Of a stretch of 64,000 bases of DNA, positions 9,453-20,059 are shown piece by piece (the stretch's first letter is position 1; each line of letters begins with the position of its first letter). Location of the stretch: positions 14,813,572 to 14,877,571 of the forward strand of contig OX388325.1 of assembly GCA_947579605.1 (NCBI GenBank). Reading direction: 5' to 3'. The notes under the pieces are model-generated. The model had not been told where the DNA came from and made no database searches. It worked only from the letters and a program-made list of their open reading frames with translations. This stretch comes from Athripsodes cinereus. Taxonomy: Eukaryota; Arthropoda; Insecta; Trichoptera; Leptoceridae. A program made the position numbers and the translations under genes.

Positions 9453-9749
9453 TCATATCATCATTTGATCCATATAGGTGTCTCTTGGTCGGAATTTAGC
9501 ATTTCTGCCTTTGGTCTTGCCCTCCTCGAAGGTGATGAGGGTGCCTGATGTTATGGCCAATCCAGTTGAGTCATTGTAGAACAATAATGTAGTTTTGAAA
9601 TAATATTTTTCACTCATCTTCTTATAGCCCGCTAGACTAGAATCTCGAGGGTCCGAAACCATGTTCTTTGCGTCGCCTGTTACAGGATGGAGGCCTTGTA
9701 TATCTCCAATGAATGAGAATATAGGACAGTGGTCAAATAAACAACACAT
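9453..9749 (-). mobile_element. LINE 3' segment shared with 29.9 kb
   Basis: About 115 bases (9630-9745) match 29895-30010 in inverted orientation: tatacaaggcctcca, tgtaaca-gacgacgcaaa, acatggttcggaccctc. At 29.7-30.06 kb this follows a Jockey-type Cys-rich end, so this is probably the 3' part of the same LINE family. The frame over it (98 codons) is not recognisable as a protein. Confidence 0.5.
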
Positions 9750-9964
9750 TCACTGTTCACGACATAATTCCACAATGTATTATTCGATTTAAAACTAGTT
9801 TCACAACTACACTTCAAAACAAACGACTCCGACAAAACTAACAAACAACACCAAATTTTATTTGCGTAAAAAACACAGCAAGATAAAAAAAAAAGTATTG
9901 GAAATACACTAAAATAAATATTATTCTAAAAAATAAACAAACTTGCGTCGCACATAAAGTTTAA

Positions 9965-10252
9965 AAGGTGGAAAAATACTTTTAGATTGCTAAAATGTAC
10001 CTCCATAGCAATCTTAAGTTTTGACAGTTGTTAGATTGCGTTTAAGACGTCTATTAAGATTTGACCTTGGCAATGTTGTGTCAAGAGTACCGATTTCATA
10101 CAAATTTTAAGATCTTAACGAATTTTTAAGACATCAAAGTAGATCGGTCTAAAAGTTAAGATTTAGATCGTGTTCAAAAGTACGAATTCGCCATTTTAAG
10201 ATGCAAACAAGATTAGATCGTATTTAGATTGTGTCGGGAGTAGGGCTGCTGA
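9965..10252. mobile_element. MITE-C-related copy
   Basis: Right end gattgtgtcgggagtagg followed by gctgctg is the MITE-C terminus; the left half contains repeated inverted gattgct/agcaatc and aagatct motifs. Non-coding. Confidence 0.6.
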
Positions 10253-10350
10253 TTCGATTCATTGTGTGAAAGGTGTCTTAGAAATTCTACAGTATATTGA
10301 ATCTCTAGGTCATAATTTGAAAAAAATTACAGAATTATTTATCAATTACA
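10253..10350 (+). repeat. Rep-X, middle piece
   Basis: gattcgattcattgtgtgaa through aattatttatcaa matches 52450-52545. The repeat resumes at 11245 after about 0.9 kb of inserted elements. Confidence 0.7.
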
Positions 10351-10351
10351 C

Positions 10352-10388
10352 TGAGAAAAATACTCGCAACGAATCATCGGTACGTACT
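10352..10388 (+). mobile_element. L2-like LINE, tiny inverted piece
   Basis: acactgagaaaaatact followed by caacgaatcatcggtacgta is the same coding text as the start of the 10785-11250 fragment, but in opposite orientation. Confidence 0.55.
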
Positions 10389-10774
10389 ATCAGATTAGGA
10401 TCAGCAGGGTTACCTACTCTTGACAAAACTAAACACGATCTTAATCTAGTCTTGATCTTGATCATACGACGCACGAAGTGACTATTGGCCAAATATACAC
10501 GTAAACCGATCGCGCGTTAGCGGTAGTGCGGTGTTTTTGACCATAGTCCCTTCGTGCGTCGTATGATCAAGATCAAGACTAGATTAAGATCGTGTTTAGT
10601 TTTGTCAAGAGTAACCCTGCAGAGATAATACAAACGATTCATTAGTTGGAATCTATAATATTAACTTTTCCCAAACAAATAGTTGGTAAATTTACCAACG
10701 ACTTGTTTGCGAAAAGTTAATATTATAGATTCGTACTAATGAATCGTTTGTACTATCTCTGGTCCTAATCTGAT
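10389..10774. mobile_element. Foldback MITE split by MITE-C
   Basis: Outer arms cagattagga (10391) and tcctaatctg (10763) and the long inner arms around 10621-10759 (acaaacgattcattag versus ctaatgaatcgtttgt, then attaacttttc versus gaaaagttaat) form one palindrome about 170 bp long once 10404-10620 is removed. The loop is tggtaaatttacca. Confidence 0.8.
10404..10620. mobile_element. MITE-C, complete foldback copy
   Basis: Arms of about 85 bp: gcagggttac...gatcttaatctagtcttg on the left, caagactagattaagatc...gtaaccctgc on the right, with a 3-bp cag repeated outside the ends (10402-10404, 10620-10622). It sits in the left arm of the surrounding foldback. The cagggttactc terminus could be hAT-like, but the duplication does not show 8 bp here, so I leave the superfamily open. 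Confidence 0.8.
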
Positions 10775-10784
10775 ATTACGTAAT

Positions 10785-11250
10785 AATAATAATATGACTA
10801 TTTATATAGCGCCGTACTGTGATAATATCACTTCAAGGGCGCTTTACATTATTTAGGATCAACATCCACATCCATTTAAAAAAAAAAAATTCCAATTAAA
10901 AAATTGTCGTCAGAAAGATAAAAAATCATAATATTAAAATAAAAAGTATAAAAATAATATAATAAATAAAAAATTATAGAATAATTAAATTTTGTTCAGC
11001 AGACATTCAGTCTTTGTCAAAATTTTAAAATAATGTAGTGTCAAAATTTAAAACAATATAGTGTGTCATGTGTAAAATTTCGAGAAAAAATATGTTTTCA
11101 GGCCTCTCCTGAAACCGTCGTAGTCAGCGGTCTGCCTGAGACCTAGAGGCAAACTATTCCAGAGGTTAGGACCGGCAAGGGCACGGTCCCCATAAACTGT
11201 ACGTACCAATGATTCGTTGTGAAATTTCGTTAGTATTTTTCTCAGTGTAC
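10785..11250 (-). mobile_element. L2-like LINE 3' end with ORF2 C-terminus
   Basis: Minus-strand frame (11272 to 11066) reads ESLVRTVYGDRALAGPNLWN, then SLPLGLRQTADYDGFRRGLK, TYFF. This is the FGxRAFxxAGPxLWNSLPxxLRxxxxxxxFKxxLKTxLF end of L2/CR1-group LINEs. The 3' UTR ends with the L2 signature gcgctatataaat and an (att)n tail at about 10785-10800. Upstream RT is missing. It is inserted in Rep-X, which continues at both sides. Confidence 0.85.
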
Positions 11251-11490
11251 ATTGTGAGTTTCCACGAATCAACCAAGAAAAAGCAGCACGTAAGATCTTT
11301 AATTTATCTCAATAACTTTTTCCGTGGATATCTCAACGAATAGGTTATTTCATCGGTAGAGGCGCTCGTCGAGACGATTAATTTGATATCAATATCTCAT
11401 TAATGGAAAAATTGACACATTGATTCACCGACGAATTATATTATAATATTTTGAAAATATCTCGCCGAGTTTCGAAATTCACTATGACAT
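11245..11490 (+). repeat. Rep-X, right piece
   Basis: aaccaagaaaaagcag, ataactttttccgtg, atatctcaacgaatagg, ggttatttcatcggtag and gatatcaatatctcatt match 52555-52639 plus 52853-52960. In this copy the segment is uninterrupted from 11270 to 11490, giving the empty site for the L2 insertion at 52640. Confidence 0.75.
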
Positions 11491-11519
11491 ATTTTCACGA
11501 AAATTGAATTAGGTATATA

Positions 11520-11780
11520 ATATGACTGTGTTGTAATTTTATTTTATGGTTTGATATGATACAGTTTGTTTTTTTTTTATGATTTGACATGATGCAATGT
11601 GTTGTAATTTTATTCTGTGGTTTATGTGACACAATGTGTTTTATTTTTATAATTTGAAGTGATACAGTATATTTTATTTTTGTTTTGAATTGTAATTTGA
11701 TACGATGGTGGTGTCGTGCAATTATTGTTTGTAACTGTATTAAAGGCGTAAGCCTTATGTATTATTTTAAATAAATAAAT
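11520..11780 (+). mobile_element. LINE 3' UTR and tail
   Basis: Ends in taaaggcgtaagccttatg followed by aaataaataaatat, the same tail type seen at 20935-21005, 44030-44120 and 52080-52145. The upstream part is several diverged copies of a ttttatggtttgatatgat-like unit of about 60 bp. No frame. Confidence 0.6.
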
Positions 11781-12050
11781 ATAATATGTCGTTGGATTGG
11801 TAATTAAATATTTTATAACTGTAGAAAAATGTTTCTTTTTAAATACTCACCATTTGTACAAAAAAAAAAGAATCCCGCTTTATCCCTTTATGTGTCCTTT
11901 AATATCCTCTATAACTCAACCGATCGATAAGAGTTATTTTATGTATAGGTACAAAATAAACAGTTTATTTTTATTCAATACCAAAATTTATTTTTAAAAA
12001 AGATTTTTGTGATAATATTATAATTCACAAAGGGAACTAATTATTTGATC

Positions 12051-12794
12051 GGCTATTAATCCATTCGTTCGGCAAGAAAAAATCAGCATTTAAGTCATTT
12101 GCACAGCAAACAATGTTTTCATCGGCAATAAATAAAAAATAATCGCAACACTTGTTTTACAAACAAACTTGGTTATATCAGCAAATTAACAAATTTTAAC
12201 AGCTTAATAAATAATCGCACAACAAAATAATTAATTGACCAGCAAAATTGTTATTTGAGCAGCAGAATTATTATTTGACCGGCAGAAAATATTAGATAAA
12301 CAATATTTTTCACACACCGATTAACTTCGGATCCACATGAAGTTTTTGTGATTTCTTATCAAATTAATGATGACTACGAAAATAATGCCAGTTTCCGCTT
12401 TGCTATATTAACGAAATATCTAACTGAAATGTCGAAAAACGCTAGAATCGTTGCTAGATGCTACATATAAAATCACATAAAAAGATGCTACATACATACA
12501 AAGATTTATTATTTGAACAAGATTAAAAATTTAGCTTTCACAAGTTTAGTTAAAATTAGCTCACAGTTTGCTGCTCATTTATTTATTTTGCTGGACATAT
12601 AATCATTATGCTGGTCAAATAATAATTTTGCTGGTCGATTAAATTTAGAGTTTTACAATATCATATTATTTGCAATAGAAATATAATTTTCTCGCTGGGC
12701 ATAAGTAGCATATCAAAATGATATATTTGTCGACAGAATACATTTTTCTGCTGAACAAAACTTCAATATTATGCTGATCGTTTAAATGATAGCC
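12051..12794. mobile_element. Foldback element of short subrepeats
   Basis: Ends are inverted (ggctattaatcc left; gatagcc right after atcgtttaaat). The left half holds several copies of a ttgaccagcaaaattgttat-like unit; the right half holds the complements (attttgctggtc, catttatttattttgctgg). The centre (12310-12540) is not repeated. No transposase frame. Structure resembles FB-type elements with subrepeated arms; superfamily unknown. Confidence 0.65.
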
Positions 12795-13185
12795 ACTAAC
12801 AAATTGTTTGACTTAAGGAAAGTACGTTTAATACTTGTTTAATAGTTTTCATTGAATTTCTACGAATCACAAAAATATATTATAGCGGATTTCGACACTC
12901 AGCGACACATATGTAAATAGGGTTGTTGAGTGCCAACCCCTCAGATATTCTGGTTGGTAAATAAATAAATAATAATGCTTTGTTTCGCGCAAATTTCAAC
13001 AGAGTTAAGTGACACGATTTGTTCTCTAATTTAATATGTCTGTCTATACATGTGACAGGAGCTTTTCCGACTGTAGCGAATTCCATTATGAAAATATATT
13101 TTCAGAGGTGAAATACTGAAAAACCTTTTGCCATAGTCAAATTCATTCTATTCTGATCATCACGACATATTTATTTATTAATTTA
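12795..13185. other. Nothing recognised
   Basis: A 68-codon minus-strand frame (12880-13086) has no family resemblance that I can name. Confidence 0.35.
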
Positions 13186-13259
13186 TTGATACAGAAAACT
13201 GATATTGTTTCTTTTTCTTCTTCTTCCTGGCACTGTTCCAATTTATAGCTGCTGAAGGC

Positions 13260-13420
13260 TGCTGAAGTCGGCTCATTATGTAATCCAGTTATTTTTCGGT
13301 CTCCCTCTCGATGGATGTCGAGGGAGATTTATGGTCATGACTTTGTTAACGGTGTGTTCTGATGGTCTCCACCTTATGTGCCCATACCATCTTAGTTGCT
13401 TCTCCTCTTATATTTCTTTG
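13260..13420 (-). pseudogene. LINE ORF2 C-terminus
   Basis: The minus strand reads KQLRWYGHIRWRPSEHTVNK, then VMTINLPRHPSRGRPKNNWI. LRWYGHxxRR, a basic VM, and RGRPKxxW follow the C-terminal order of RTE/Jockey-group LINEs. It ends in a stop about 13 residues after GRPK. No tail is obvious. Confidence 0.7.
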
Positions 13421-13487
13421 TTAAATTAAAAGCCAAGACAAGATCACGAGAGAGGCGTCTTTTGACTATCAGGTCTACGATAAATAA

Positions 13488-14066
13488 ATTTCATAAATTA
13501 TTGTTGCGGTTATTGTCGCGTTGGAGCAGCTAGCGGGGCTTTCAATAACATGAACAAAGTTTGGAAGGCGTCTGGACTCAGCATCAGGACAAAATGCCGC
13601 TTGTTCAATGCGTGCATCATCCCAATCCTTCTATATGGCTGTGAGTCTTGGCACTTAACCAAGGCTCAAGAGCGGAAGATACTAAGCTTTGAAAACAAGT
13701 GTCTTAGAAGGATTTTGGATGTAAAATGGTATGAACATGTTACAAATGATGCAATCTCCGTAATACAGGAGAGACGATGGTCCTGGCTGGGACATGTTTT
13801 GAGAATGCCTAATGATGGTTGGCCAAAAAGAGCACTGTTCTTCCGTCCGCAGGGGTTCCGTCGGCCCGGGCGTCCCTCTTTCACAATACACCGTTTCTAT
13901 CACAACGATATCAGAGCGCAAGGAATGTCGTGGAAAGAGGTGACGCAATTGGCACAGAGACGCTCTGAATGGAGGAGGCTGGTTTCTGCCCTGTGCTCCC
14001 GAGAGGAGCGTTGAGGGCGATGATGATATTGTCGAAAATTCATTCGTTTATAGGTTTGTCTAGGGC
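13488..14066. repeat. Dispersed repeat hosting LINE-S
   Basis: 13488-13518 plus 14028-14066, read together, match the complement of 38745-38815 (ttgttgcggttat, gtcgaaaattcgtt, aggtttgtctaggg). Coordinates here include the inserted LINE-S. Confidence 0.75.
13519..14027 (+). mobile_element. LINE-S, 509-bp 5'-truncated insertion with TSD
   Basis: An open frame from 13520 to 14014 reads VGAASGAFNNMNKVWKASGL, then LLYGCESWHLT, CLRRILDVKW, SWLGHVLRMPND, RRPGRP, WKEVTQLAQRRSEWRRLVSA, CSREER. This is the RTE-like connection and C-terminal region (YGCESW, CLRRIL, WxGHxLRxP, GRP, AQxRxxW); the RT core was never copied. The stop is followed by gggcgatgatgat and then the duplicated attgtcg (13512-13518 and 14028-14034). 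The frame is intact over 165 codons, so the insertion is young. The host repeat has an empty counterpart at 38745-38815. Confidence 0.9.
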
Positions 14067-14632
14067 CCCTGATGAGTGGAAAGAAGTATCTTTTTAATAG
14101 ATAACTTATAGTAGAAAGAAACACTCATTTCAATTTATCTAATGAATTTTAGATATCAATTGCTTTCTAAGTGAGGTTTACGAACATCTACTATTAATAT
14201 TAAAAATGAATGACCATATACCTCATTGCTGAATTCGAAGATATTATTTGTATTATTATTGTTATATATCGTCTCGAAACCCAAAAAAAAACATCAAGCC
14301 GATCTCCAGTACTGTGCAAAACGCACAGCACGTGGAGACGCATCAAAAATATCCTCCGTAGTGCATGCGACAGGGCACAATGGAAACTCCAACAAGTGTG
14401 GCACGGTCTGTGATCCACCGCAGTCACATGCTCCAGATTGTGTCATACGTAATGTTTTATGAACACTCACCTTTTACATGACACACGATTTTTTACTAAA
14501 AAGAGTGGTATGTCTTTAAAACTCATAATAATTCATTGTGTTCTATGGCTTCAGCTAAAAAATAAGTTACGGCAAGTTTTCGTGTGTCCAGCAGTAATAC
14601 GATACGTTGCAACTTATTGTGCGTATCTTGCT
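14066..14632. other. Nothing firm; weak LINE-like text at 14310-14460
   Basis: A frame with WRRIKNILRSACDRAQW at about 14330-14390 has the flavour of a LINE C-terminus (WRR, DRxxW), but no further motif supports it. Confidence 0.25.
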
Positions 14633-14635
14633 TTT

Positions 14636-14735
14636 TATGACATGGAGAGGACAATCTGTATTACTTGCCGTAGTTTTTAGCATACTGGCTACCCCACTTG
14701 TGAGAATAAACGAGGTGGTATAGATAGACAGGAGC
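14636..14735 (+). mobile_element. SINE-Z 3' half
   Basis: gacatggagaggacaatctg, actggctaccccacttgtga and gaggtggtatagatagac match the SINE-Z 3' half and tail. The 5' half is absent. Confidence 0.6.
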
Positions 14736-15305
14736 TATAAAAGATATGAAATAAAATAAATTATTGCAAGTTTTTCACATCTGAAAATTGCCAAATATAA
14801 TTGAACACTTCGTTCGTATTGGGCTCAATAAAACGAAATAATCAATTTCACTGCATTATTTATTAGTATCGATACAAGATGAATTTGCAAAGATTTATCA
14901 ATATATACAATTTTAAATTGAATATATGTAGCCGATGTATTAATTCGAACTTTAAAATAAATCTCATCATTTTCAAAGAAGCGAATATTTTCTGGAAGAT
15001 CGTGTGCGTAACAGTGCTATTTATTTATCAACGGAATACTACAGACAATACACATGTTATACATTCTTTGTGAGCACTGTGTTTTCAAAACACCTGCAAG
15101 TAGACCTCTATGCTCAGCAAAGACATCCACCAATATGCTGGATGAGATCAATAGAGCCAACAAGTTCTGCTTCTATGAGAGGACTTTTGGTGTCACAAGG
15201 CCCGTCATCTCGAATCGACTCCCCGAGAACATTCGAAAAAACCAATAGACATGTTATAATTATCTTTGTCAAACAGAGGGATTTGAGTTTGACAAAGACA
15301 TAAAA
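14736..15305. other. Nothing recognised
   Basis: A plus-strand 64-codon frame (15054-15248: NMLDEINRANKFCFYERTF in part) is unlike any family I can name; it could be another LINE scrap. Confidence 0.3.
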
Positions 15306-15307
15306 TG

Positions 15308-15405
15308 TCGAAACCAGGTAACTAAAATAAAAGTACATCATAAAACTCTAAAAAGTTTTTGTTTTATTTACATTAAATTATGGAGTTTTACAAAATAAAC
15401 TGTAA
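15308..15405. mobile_element. FB-W family fragment
   Basis: gtcgaaaccaggtaact at 15308 and atggagttttacaaaat at about 15381 are both present around the perfect palindrome at 43723-43911. Confidence 0.55.
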
Positions 15406-15514
15406 TAGAATACAAAGATTTTATCACCAATTTTTAGAGATTTGACAATGATTCTAGGGCAACTAGAGTTCAGAATATGAAATTTACAAATAATGCAGAC
15501 GGCTTGAAAATTTT

Positions 15515-15645
15515 GAAAATTAAGAGACAGGAAACAGACACCCAGGAAGACAACCTAAACGATGGAGGGATAGCTGGGCATCCACCTTCCAGCAGGAACT
15601 GGCCCCGAGAATCACAGGACATAGTCCTAACTGAAGCAGAAGAAG
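15515..15645 (+). pseudogene. LINE ORF2 C-terminus, frameshifted
   Basis: One frame reads GRQPKRWRDSWASTFQQEL, then APRITG. GRxPKRWxD is the usual C-terminal LINE motif. The frame shifts against RQETDTQ upstream, and a gaagaagaag tail follows. Confidence 0.55.
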
Positions 15646-15660
15646 AAGAAGAAAAGACAG

Positions 15661-15715
15661 CAGTGGCGTGCCTTTCATACATGCAAATATGCAACGCATG
15701 CCTTAAACTAAAAAA
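15661..15715. mobile_element. hAT-like element end
   Basis: cagtggcgtgcctttcatac, then catgcaaatatgcaacgcat, matches 54333-54385 (cagtggtgtactttctatac). Only the first 55 bases are recognisable. Confidence 0.5.
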
Positions 15716-15719
15716 AATA

Positions 15720-16960
15720 TTTATAAAATGATATTATTAACGTTAACCTTCTTTTGAATCTTTTGCCATGGCCAGGACACATTTCGCAGGAACTTCAGTT
15801 AAGTCTTAACATACAAATTTTAACAAAAAAATATCTAAAACATTGATTGGTTCACTTATCCGTTTGTTTTTGTGTAGTGTTCTAATCTATCGGCACAAAA
15901 AATTCTGATAACTTCCAATTTCCAGATTGAAAATCTTGGTTATTGTTGAGTATCTTGGAAAAACACGTACATACATAATTATGTAAATTTATATATTCGT
16001 TTGTTGTCAAGGACATTCACTCGTTTGGAAGTGAAATAGTACCTATGTTTGTAAAAAGCATTCCCGTTGTGAAAAGTCTAGTTTCGCCACTGAAAGACAG
16101 CATCCAAAGATATAATGAAGTTTTGATGATTCTTGGAGGGTACTAAAACTTGAGAGGTCCTAGGAAGAGTCTCTTAATTTTTTAATTGGGAGCTTATGAG
16201 TTGTGGAGCTATTGATGATAATAGCAAAATAAAATAATCCGTAAAGTAACGGAGGAGAGAAGTGTTTAATGTTACAATCCAATGGTCATAAAATGAAAAA
16301 TGAAATACCTTCTCCTACTTCGTGAAAGGAACACATGAAGAACTCGTAAATAAATAATATTCAACCGTAAAAACCATCTGAAATCATCCGGCAAATCTAT
16401 AAATACTTGACTCATGGATAATGGCACTTTTCACATTAAATATACAACATGTTGCAGAACTCTCGCTTGGTAATTTATTGAAAATGCTTTTTATATCCTC
16501 CGAAACATTTTACATATCGGGAGACTATCTATTTTTTTCTTCTTTTATATTATCACGGCATCTCCTACAAATAGGGAAGAACGCAATGTTGCCAAGTTTA
16601 TTTATTTCTACGTAGATCTACACACTTTTGCTTTTTGTTACGAATATACGTGCTAATTTTAGAGCTTCAATGGATTCTTGGCTTTTTTTTCTAAAATTGA
16701 AATTTGGTTTTTGAACTTGCCTAAAATATTCCTTAGAAATCCGAGGAGATCGTGAAATATTTCAATTCAAAAAAAGAGTCCTCATTTTTGAAAAAACGAC
16801 CAAAATTATCGAATTCTGGGATCTTGAACATTTTGTTAGTCAGTCTTTTTGAAAATCCGAGTAGACAATACAAAGAGAATTCTTCACCTTTTCCTTCTGC
16901 CAATTTGGGTCAATTTTTTTGATATAGGCCTCCACTATGATTTGTTTGCTTAACAGAAAT
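15720..16960. other. Nothing firm
   Basis: A+T rich. A faint SINE-Z-like text (tatcacggcatctcctac) is at 16551-16568. Confidence 0.3.
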
Positions 16961-16961
16961 T

Positions 16962-17110
16962 GGTGGGATTGATGAAAGTATCATGAATAAAGGACAGCCA
17001 GTCTAAACCGATTCGTAACCATTGGGACATATTTCTTGTTTCCTAAACTAAAGGGAGTTTTCCTAGTATATTGGTTGTGCAGATAAACTATTGTTAAGTC
17101 ATAGTCATAA
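16962..17110. mobile_element. Degraded arm of the 60.4-61.1-kb foldback
   Basis: gaaattggtgggattgatga, accgattcgtaaccat, aaagggagttttc and ttggttgtgcagataa match the right arm at 60968-61110 in order, with many differences. Confidence 0.6.
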
Positions 17111-17134
17111 TATCTTCATCAATTGATTGAGTAT

Positions 17135-17240
17135 ATGGAAGGAAACACAATTGGTTTTAGTTTAACTTTATATTTAATTATGTAATGACCTGGTTTCGAC
17201 TTACAAAGTCATCGTCGAACTAATTTTAATATCTTCACTC
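17135..17240. mobile_element. FB-W family copy
   Basis: ggaaggaaacacaattggtt, then tgacctggtttcgacttaca and aagtcatcgtc match the 41358-41492 copy. Confidence 0.6.
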
Positions 17241-17287
17241 ATTTAAATGTAAAATTTATTTCAAGACTAACTTTAAACTAAGTAATT

Positions 17288-17445
17288 TTTCTATTTTCGA
17301 AAAGGAAACACTATGAAAGTTCATTTTTAAATTTAGGTAATAAAAATAAAAAATGAAGCACTGTGTAACTTTCACTAATTATTATATTGCTTAGAAGCTT
17401 TTTAGACCTACGTCCATCCTCAGTAATAAATATCAGTTATAACAT
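17288..17445. mobile_element. TIR-Y single arm
   Basis: aaacactatgaaagttcatt, taggtaataaaaataaaaaa, aactttcactaatt and tcctcagtaataa match both arms of the element at 31705-32460. Here only one arm is present. Confidence 0.6.
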
Positions 17446-17599
17446 ATTTTAGGTTGCTTGCATAGAAATTTCAGTATCCGACCGTTTTCTTCATATAAGA
17501 ATACCTTAGAAGCCAATATCTTAAAATAAAAAGGTTTTCGGAAGATGGGTGAGACGAGCGAACCATAAAACAAGAGGTTGAACAAGTCTGGAATACAAA

Positions 17600-17642
17600 T
17601 TATGCAGCAGGAGTAGTTGTAGTAGTAGTAGTAGTACGAAGT
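17600..17642. repeat. (gta)n microsatellite
   Basis: Imperfect run gtagttgtagtagtagta and onwards to about 17636. Confidence 0.7.
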
Positions 17643-17850
17643 TGTATTCATCTGCCGCATTGAGTAGCGTCGCGAACCCTAGATGTAGCATCGCTGAAAT
17701 ATTCATATTTGTAGAGCGATCATAATAATAACTTAGTAGCAACGTAAGTGGCTCATAAACTATGTGTCGTAAAATATATTATTTATATCATTTCGCACCA
17801 TCACAATAATAACAATAATTAAGTATACTATTCCCACAATAAAGAGAGAA

Positions 17851-18303
17851 ATGTTAGAGGAATGGGAGAATGATTGGAAGGAGACATCTAAAAAGCGCGG
17901 AAGGTGGTATACGGAAGTTCAGGAGGCCATCCCAAGGAAATCATGGCTTGTTGGTACCCGTTTGTCCCGCAGGGAAATTTCATTGATTTGCAGACTGAGA
18001 TCTGGACATACAGCTACCTCGGATCATTTGAGTAGGATCAATTTATTGGACTCCCCAAGGTGTTCTTGTGGAGTGGATGTGGCGGATCTTAATCATATTG
18101 TGTTCGAATGTGAATTGCTCAAGAAAAGGGATGAATTTGTACGGGAACTGAAGAGAAGGGGTGCCTGCCAAGTCTTTTGTGTGATCTAACTGCTGAGAGG
18201 GACATGAACTGTGGCTCATACGTAGAGCTGAAAAGACTGGCTGAGAATAGAGACGAATGGAGAAGAAAAACCAAACTCGTTGCAGACCAATCCAATGGAT
18301 TGT
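17851..18303 (+). mobile_element. LINE-K, RNase H-distal C-terminus
   Basis: The frame from 17851 reads RLSRREISLICRLRSGHTAT, then CSCGVDVADLNHIVFECELL, stopping at 18189. RxxxxxxRLRSGH followed by CxCG...LxHxxxxC is the C-terminal zinc-knuckle-like end of I/Jockey/R1-group LINEs. Past a frameshift near 18165 the coding text goes on (MNCGSYVELKRLAENRDEWR) to a stop at 18301-18303. A second copy is at 59165-59435. No RT domain is present. Confidence 0.8.
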
Positions 18304-18996
18304 AACTTATTATATATATAACTGCTGAAATGGTGAGAATTATGAATGGTTTTTTGGAAATGAATGGGGTGCGTTTGTAGACTTTTGGGATAGTGAGATT
18401 TTATATTGCTAAGTTTTATTAAAAAAAATATATATATGTATGATGATTTAAAAAAATATGTAAATACATATAGGTATACTTGAGACTGACCGGGAACACC
18501 ATCATTGGTGAAGGTCATAAAAAAAGTATATTATCTACAGATAATACTGACATTATTATCACAATACTAGTGAATATGTTTCTTGACATTTTCACACAGA
18601 TTCTTTTGTGAGATTGGCAGGGAGAATTGAGTGTTACAACATTCTTAAAATTGCTTGTATCTGTCTATACCACCACAGCATCTTCTAAAAGTAGAGTAGA
18701 CAGTGAATTAACTGATATATTATTTATATTCAGGCGCATTACAGATGTTCAGTATACATAATCAGTAAAAATCAGCAAAATTCACACAAATAATCAAACA
18801 TCCAGACCACGCACACAATATCTATAGATACATGCATTCAATCTCGACAAGACATCACGCAAACACTCACAGATAGATCCAACATTCACACAATTACAAT
18901 ATTATATTCAATAAAAAATTCTTGTATATATATGTAGGTATATTTATAAAACAAACATACATAAAGTATAATTATCAAATCAAAAAAAATCTCACC
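18304..18996. other. Probable LINE-K 3' UTR, then unassigned
   Basis: A+T-rich trailer after the LINE-K stop; text at 18672-18712 (ctgtctataccaccacagca) faintly resembles the LINE-G/SINE-Z tail. Confidence 0.35.
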
Positions 18997-19000
18997 TTAA

Positions 19001-19736
19001 GGGCCCCGTTTAGCAAAAACGGTCAAAAATATTCAATTTTCAACAAATTTGATAGAAAAACTGCCAAAACTTGTTGACTCTTGCTAACATATTGATTTGA
19101 TAAAATAAAAAAATCAAATATTTATTATCAATATTATTAGTTTTTTACTAAAAAATAAATAAATCGCAGACTGACGAGAGTTATTTAGGTACTCTTTGTT
19201 ATATCAAAATACAAATTATTTGTAAAATATATATATATATATTTTATTCATCCTATCAAGCATATAAATACTATAGATTTTAGCAAACTTTTTTAGTATA
19301 CATAAAATTGAGTTCATGTGGTGATTTTTGGTTTCAAAATATGAAAAATTTTATCAAAAAAAATTTTTTTTATGTCGGTCAATATCCATGAAAAAAAAAA
19401 CAAAGAAAAGAAAGAATTTTTTTGTTCTATAATTGTAATGACTATCTATATATTCGTAATATTAAAAAAATTATATGAAAATTTGTAGGATTTACGTGCA
19501 TTTATGTACCAAACACACCCCCGAATTCGATTTTTAAAAATATGGTTTTTTATAAACGAATATTATGAGGCTAAAATCAGTTTTTTTTTTAAAGGTTAAA
19601 GTTTGATAATGGTAATGAATATTTGTTTTCATATTTTATCCAATCAAAATGTTCGTATGGTCTACAAGTTTTTGAGAGTTTGTGTACCAAACTTGTTGAA
19701 AATTGAATGTTTTATCGTTTTTGCTAAAGGGGCCCC
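19001..19736. mobile_element. TTAA-flanked MITE (piggyBac-like), full copy
   Basis: Ends are inverted: gggccccgtttagcaaaaac on the left and cgtttttgctaaaggggccc on the right, each followed outward by TTAA (18997-19000 and 19737-19740). TTAA target use is typical of piggyBac-type elements. Inner inverted text (caattttcaacaaatttg, versus caaacttgttgaaaattg) extends the arms. No transposase frame. A half copy lies at 28612-29005. Confidence 0.85.
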
Positions 19737-20059
19737 TTAATAAAGAAAAACAAAAACAAAAAAAGATATAAACGAAAACAATCCGACACGACACGATTAT
19801 GTTATGAATATAAATGTCGTCCTTTCTGTATCATAAAATATAAGATATTTAGGAAAGATGGCAAAACTCCTCATCAGTTCTGAATTTAAGATATAAAATG
19901 CCCTTTCCATGAATAGGTACTAATTTTACGAAAACAGCAAAACACATGAAAATTAACAGGGATAAATGAGAGACCGAGAAATCCATGGATAAAAATAGCT
20001 TTATTTTTTACCTAAAAGAAAAGTGAAATAAAGTATAATCATCCAAAAATCCCGAGGCT

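Noticed and set aside
14310..14460. LINE C-terminus (WRRIKNILRSACDRAQW)
   Set aside because: Single weak motif, no tail, no second copy; left as unassigned.
15054..15248. Frame with NMLDEINRANKFCFYERTF
   Set aside because: Not matched to any family I know and too short to call.
16551..16600. SINE-Z copy
   Set aside because: Only about 18 bases agree (tatcacggcatctcctac); not enough for an entry of its own.
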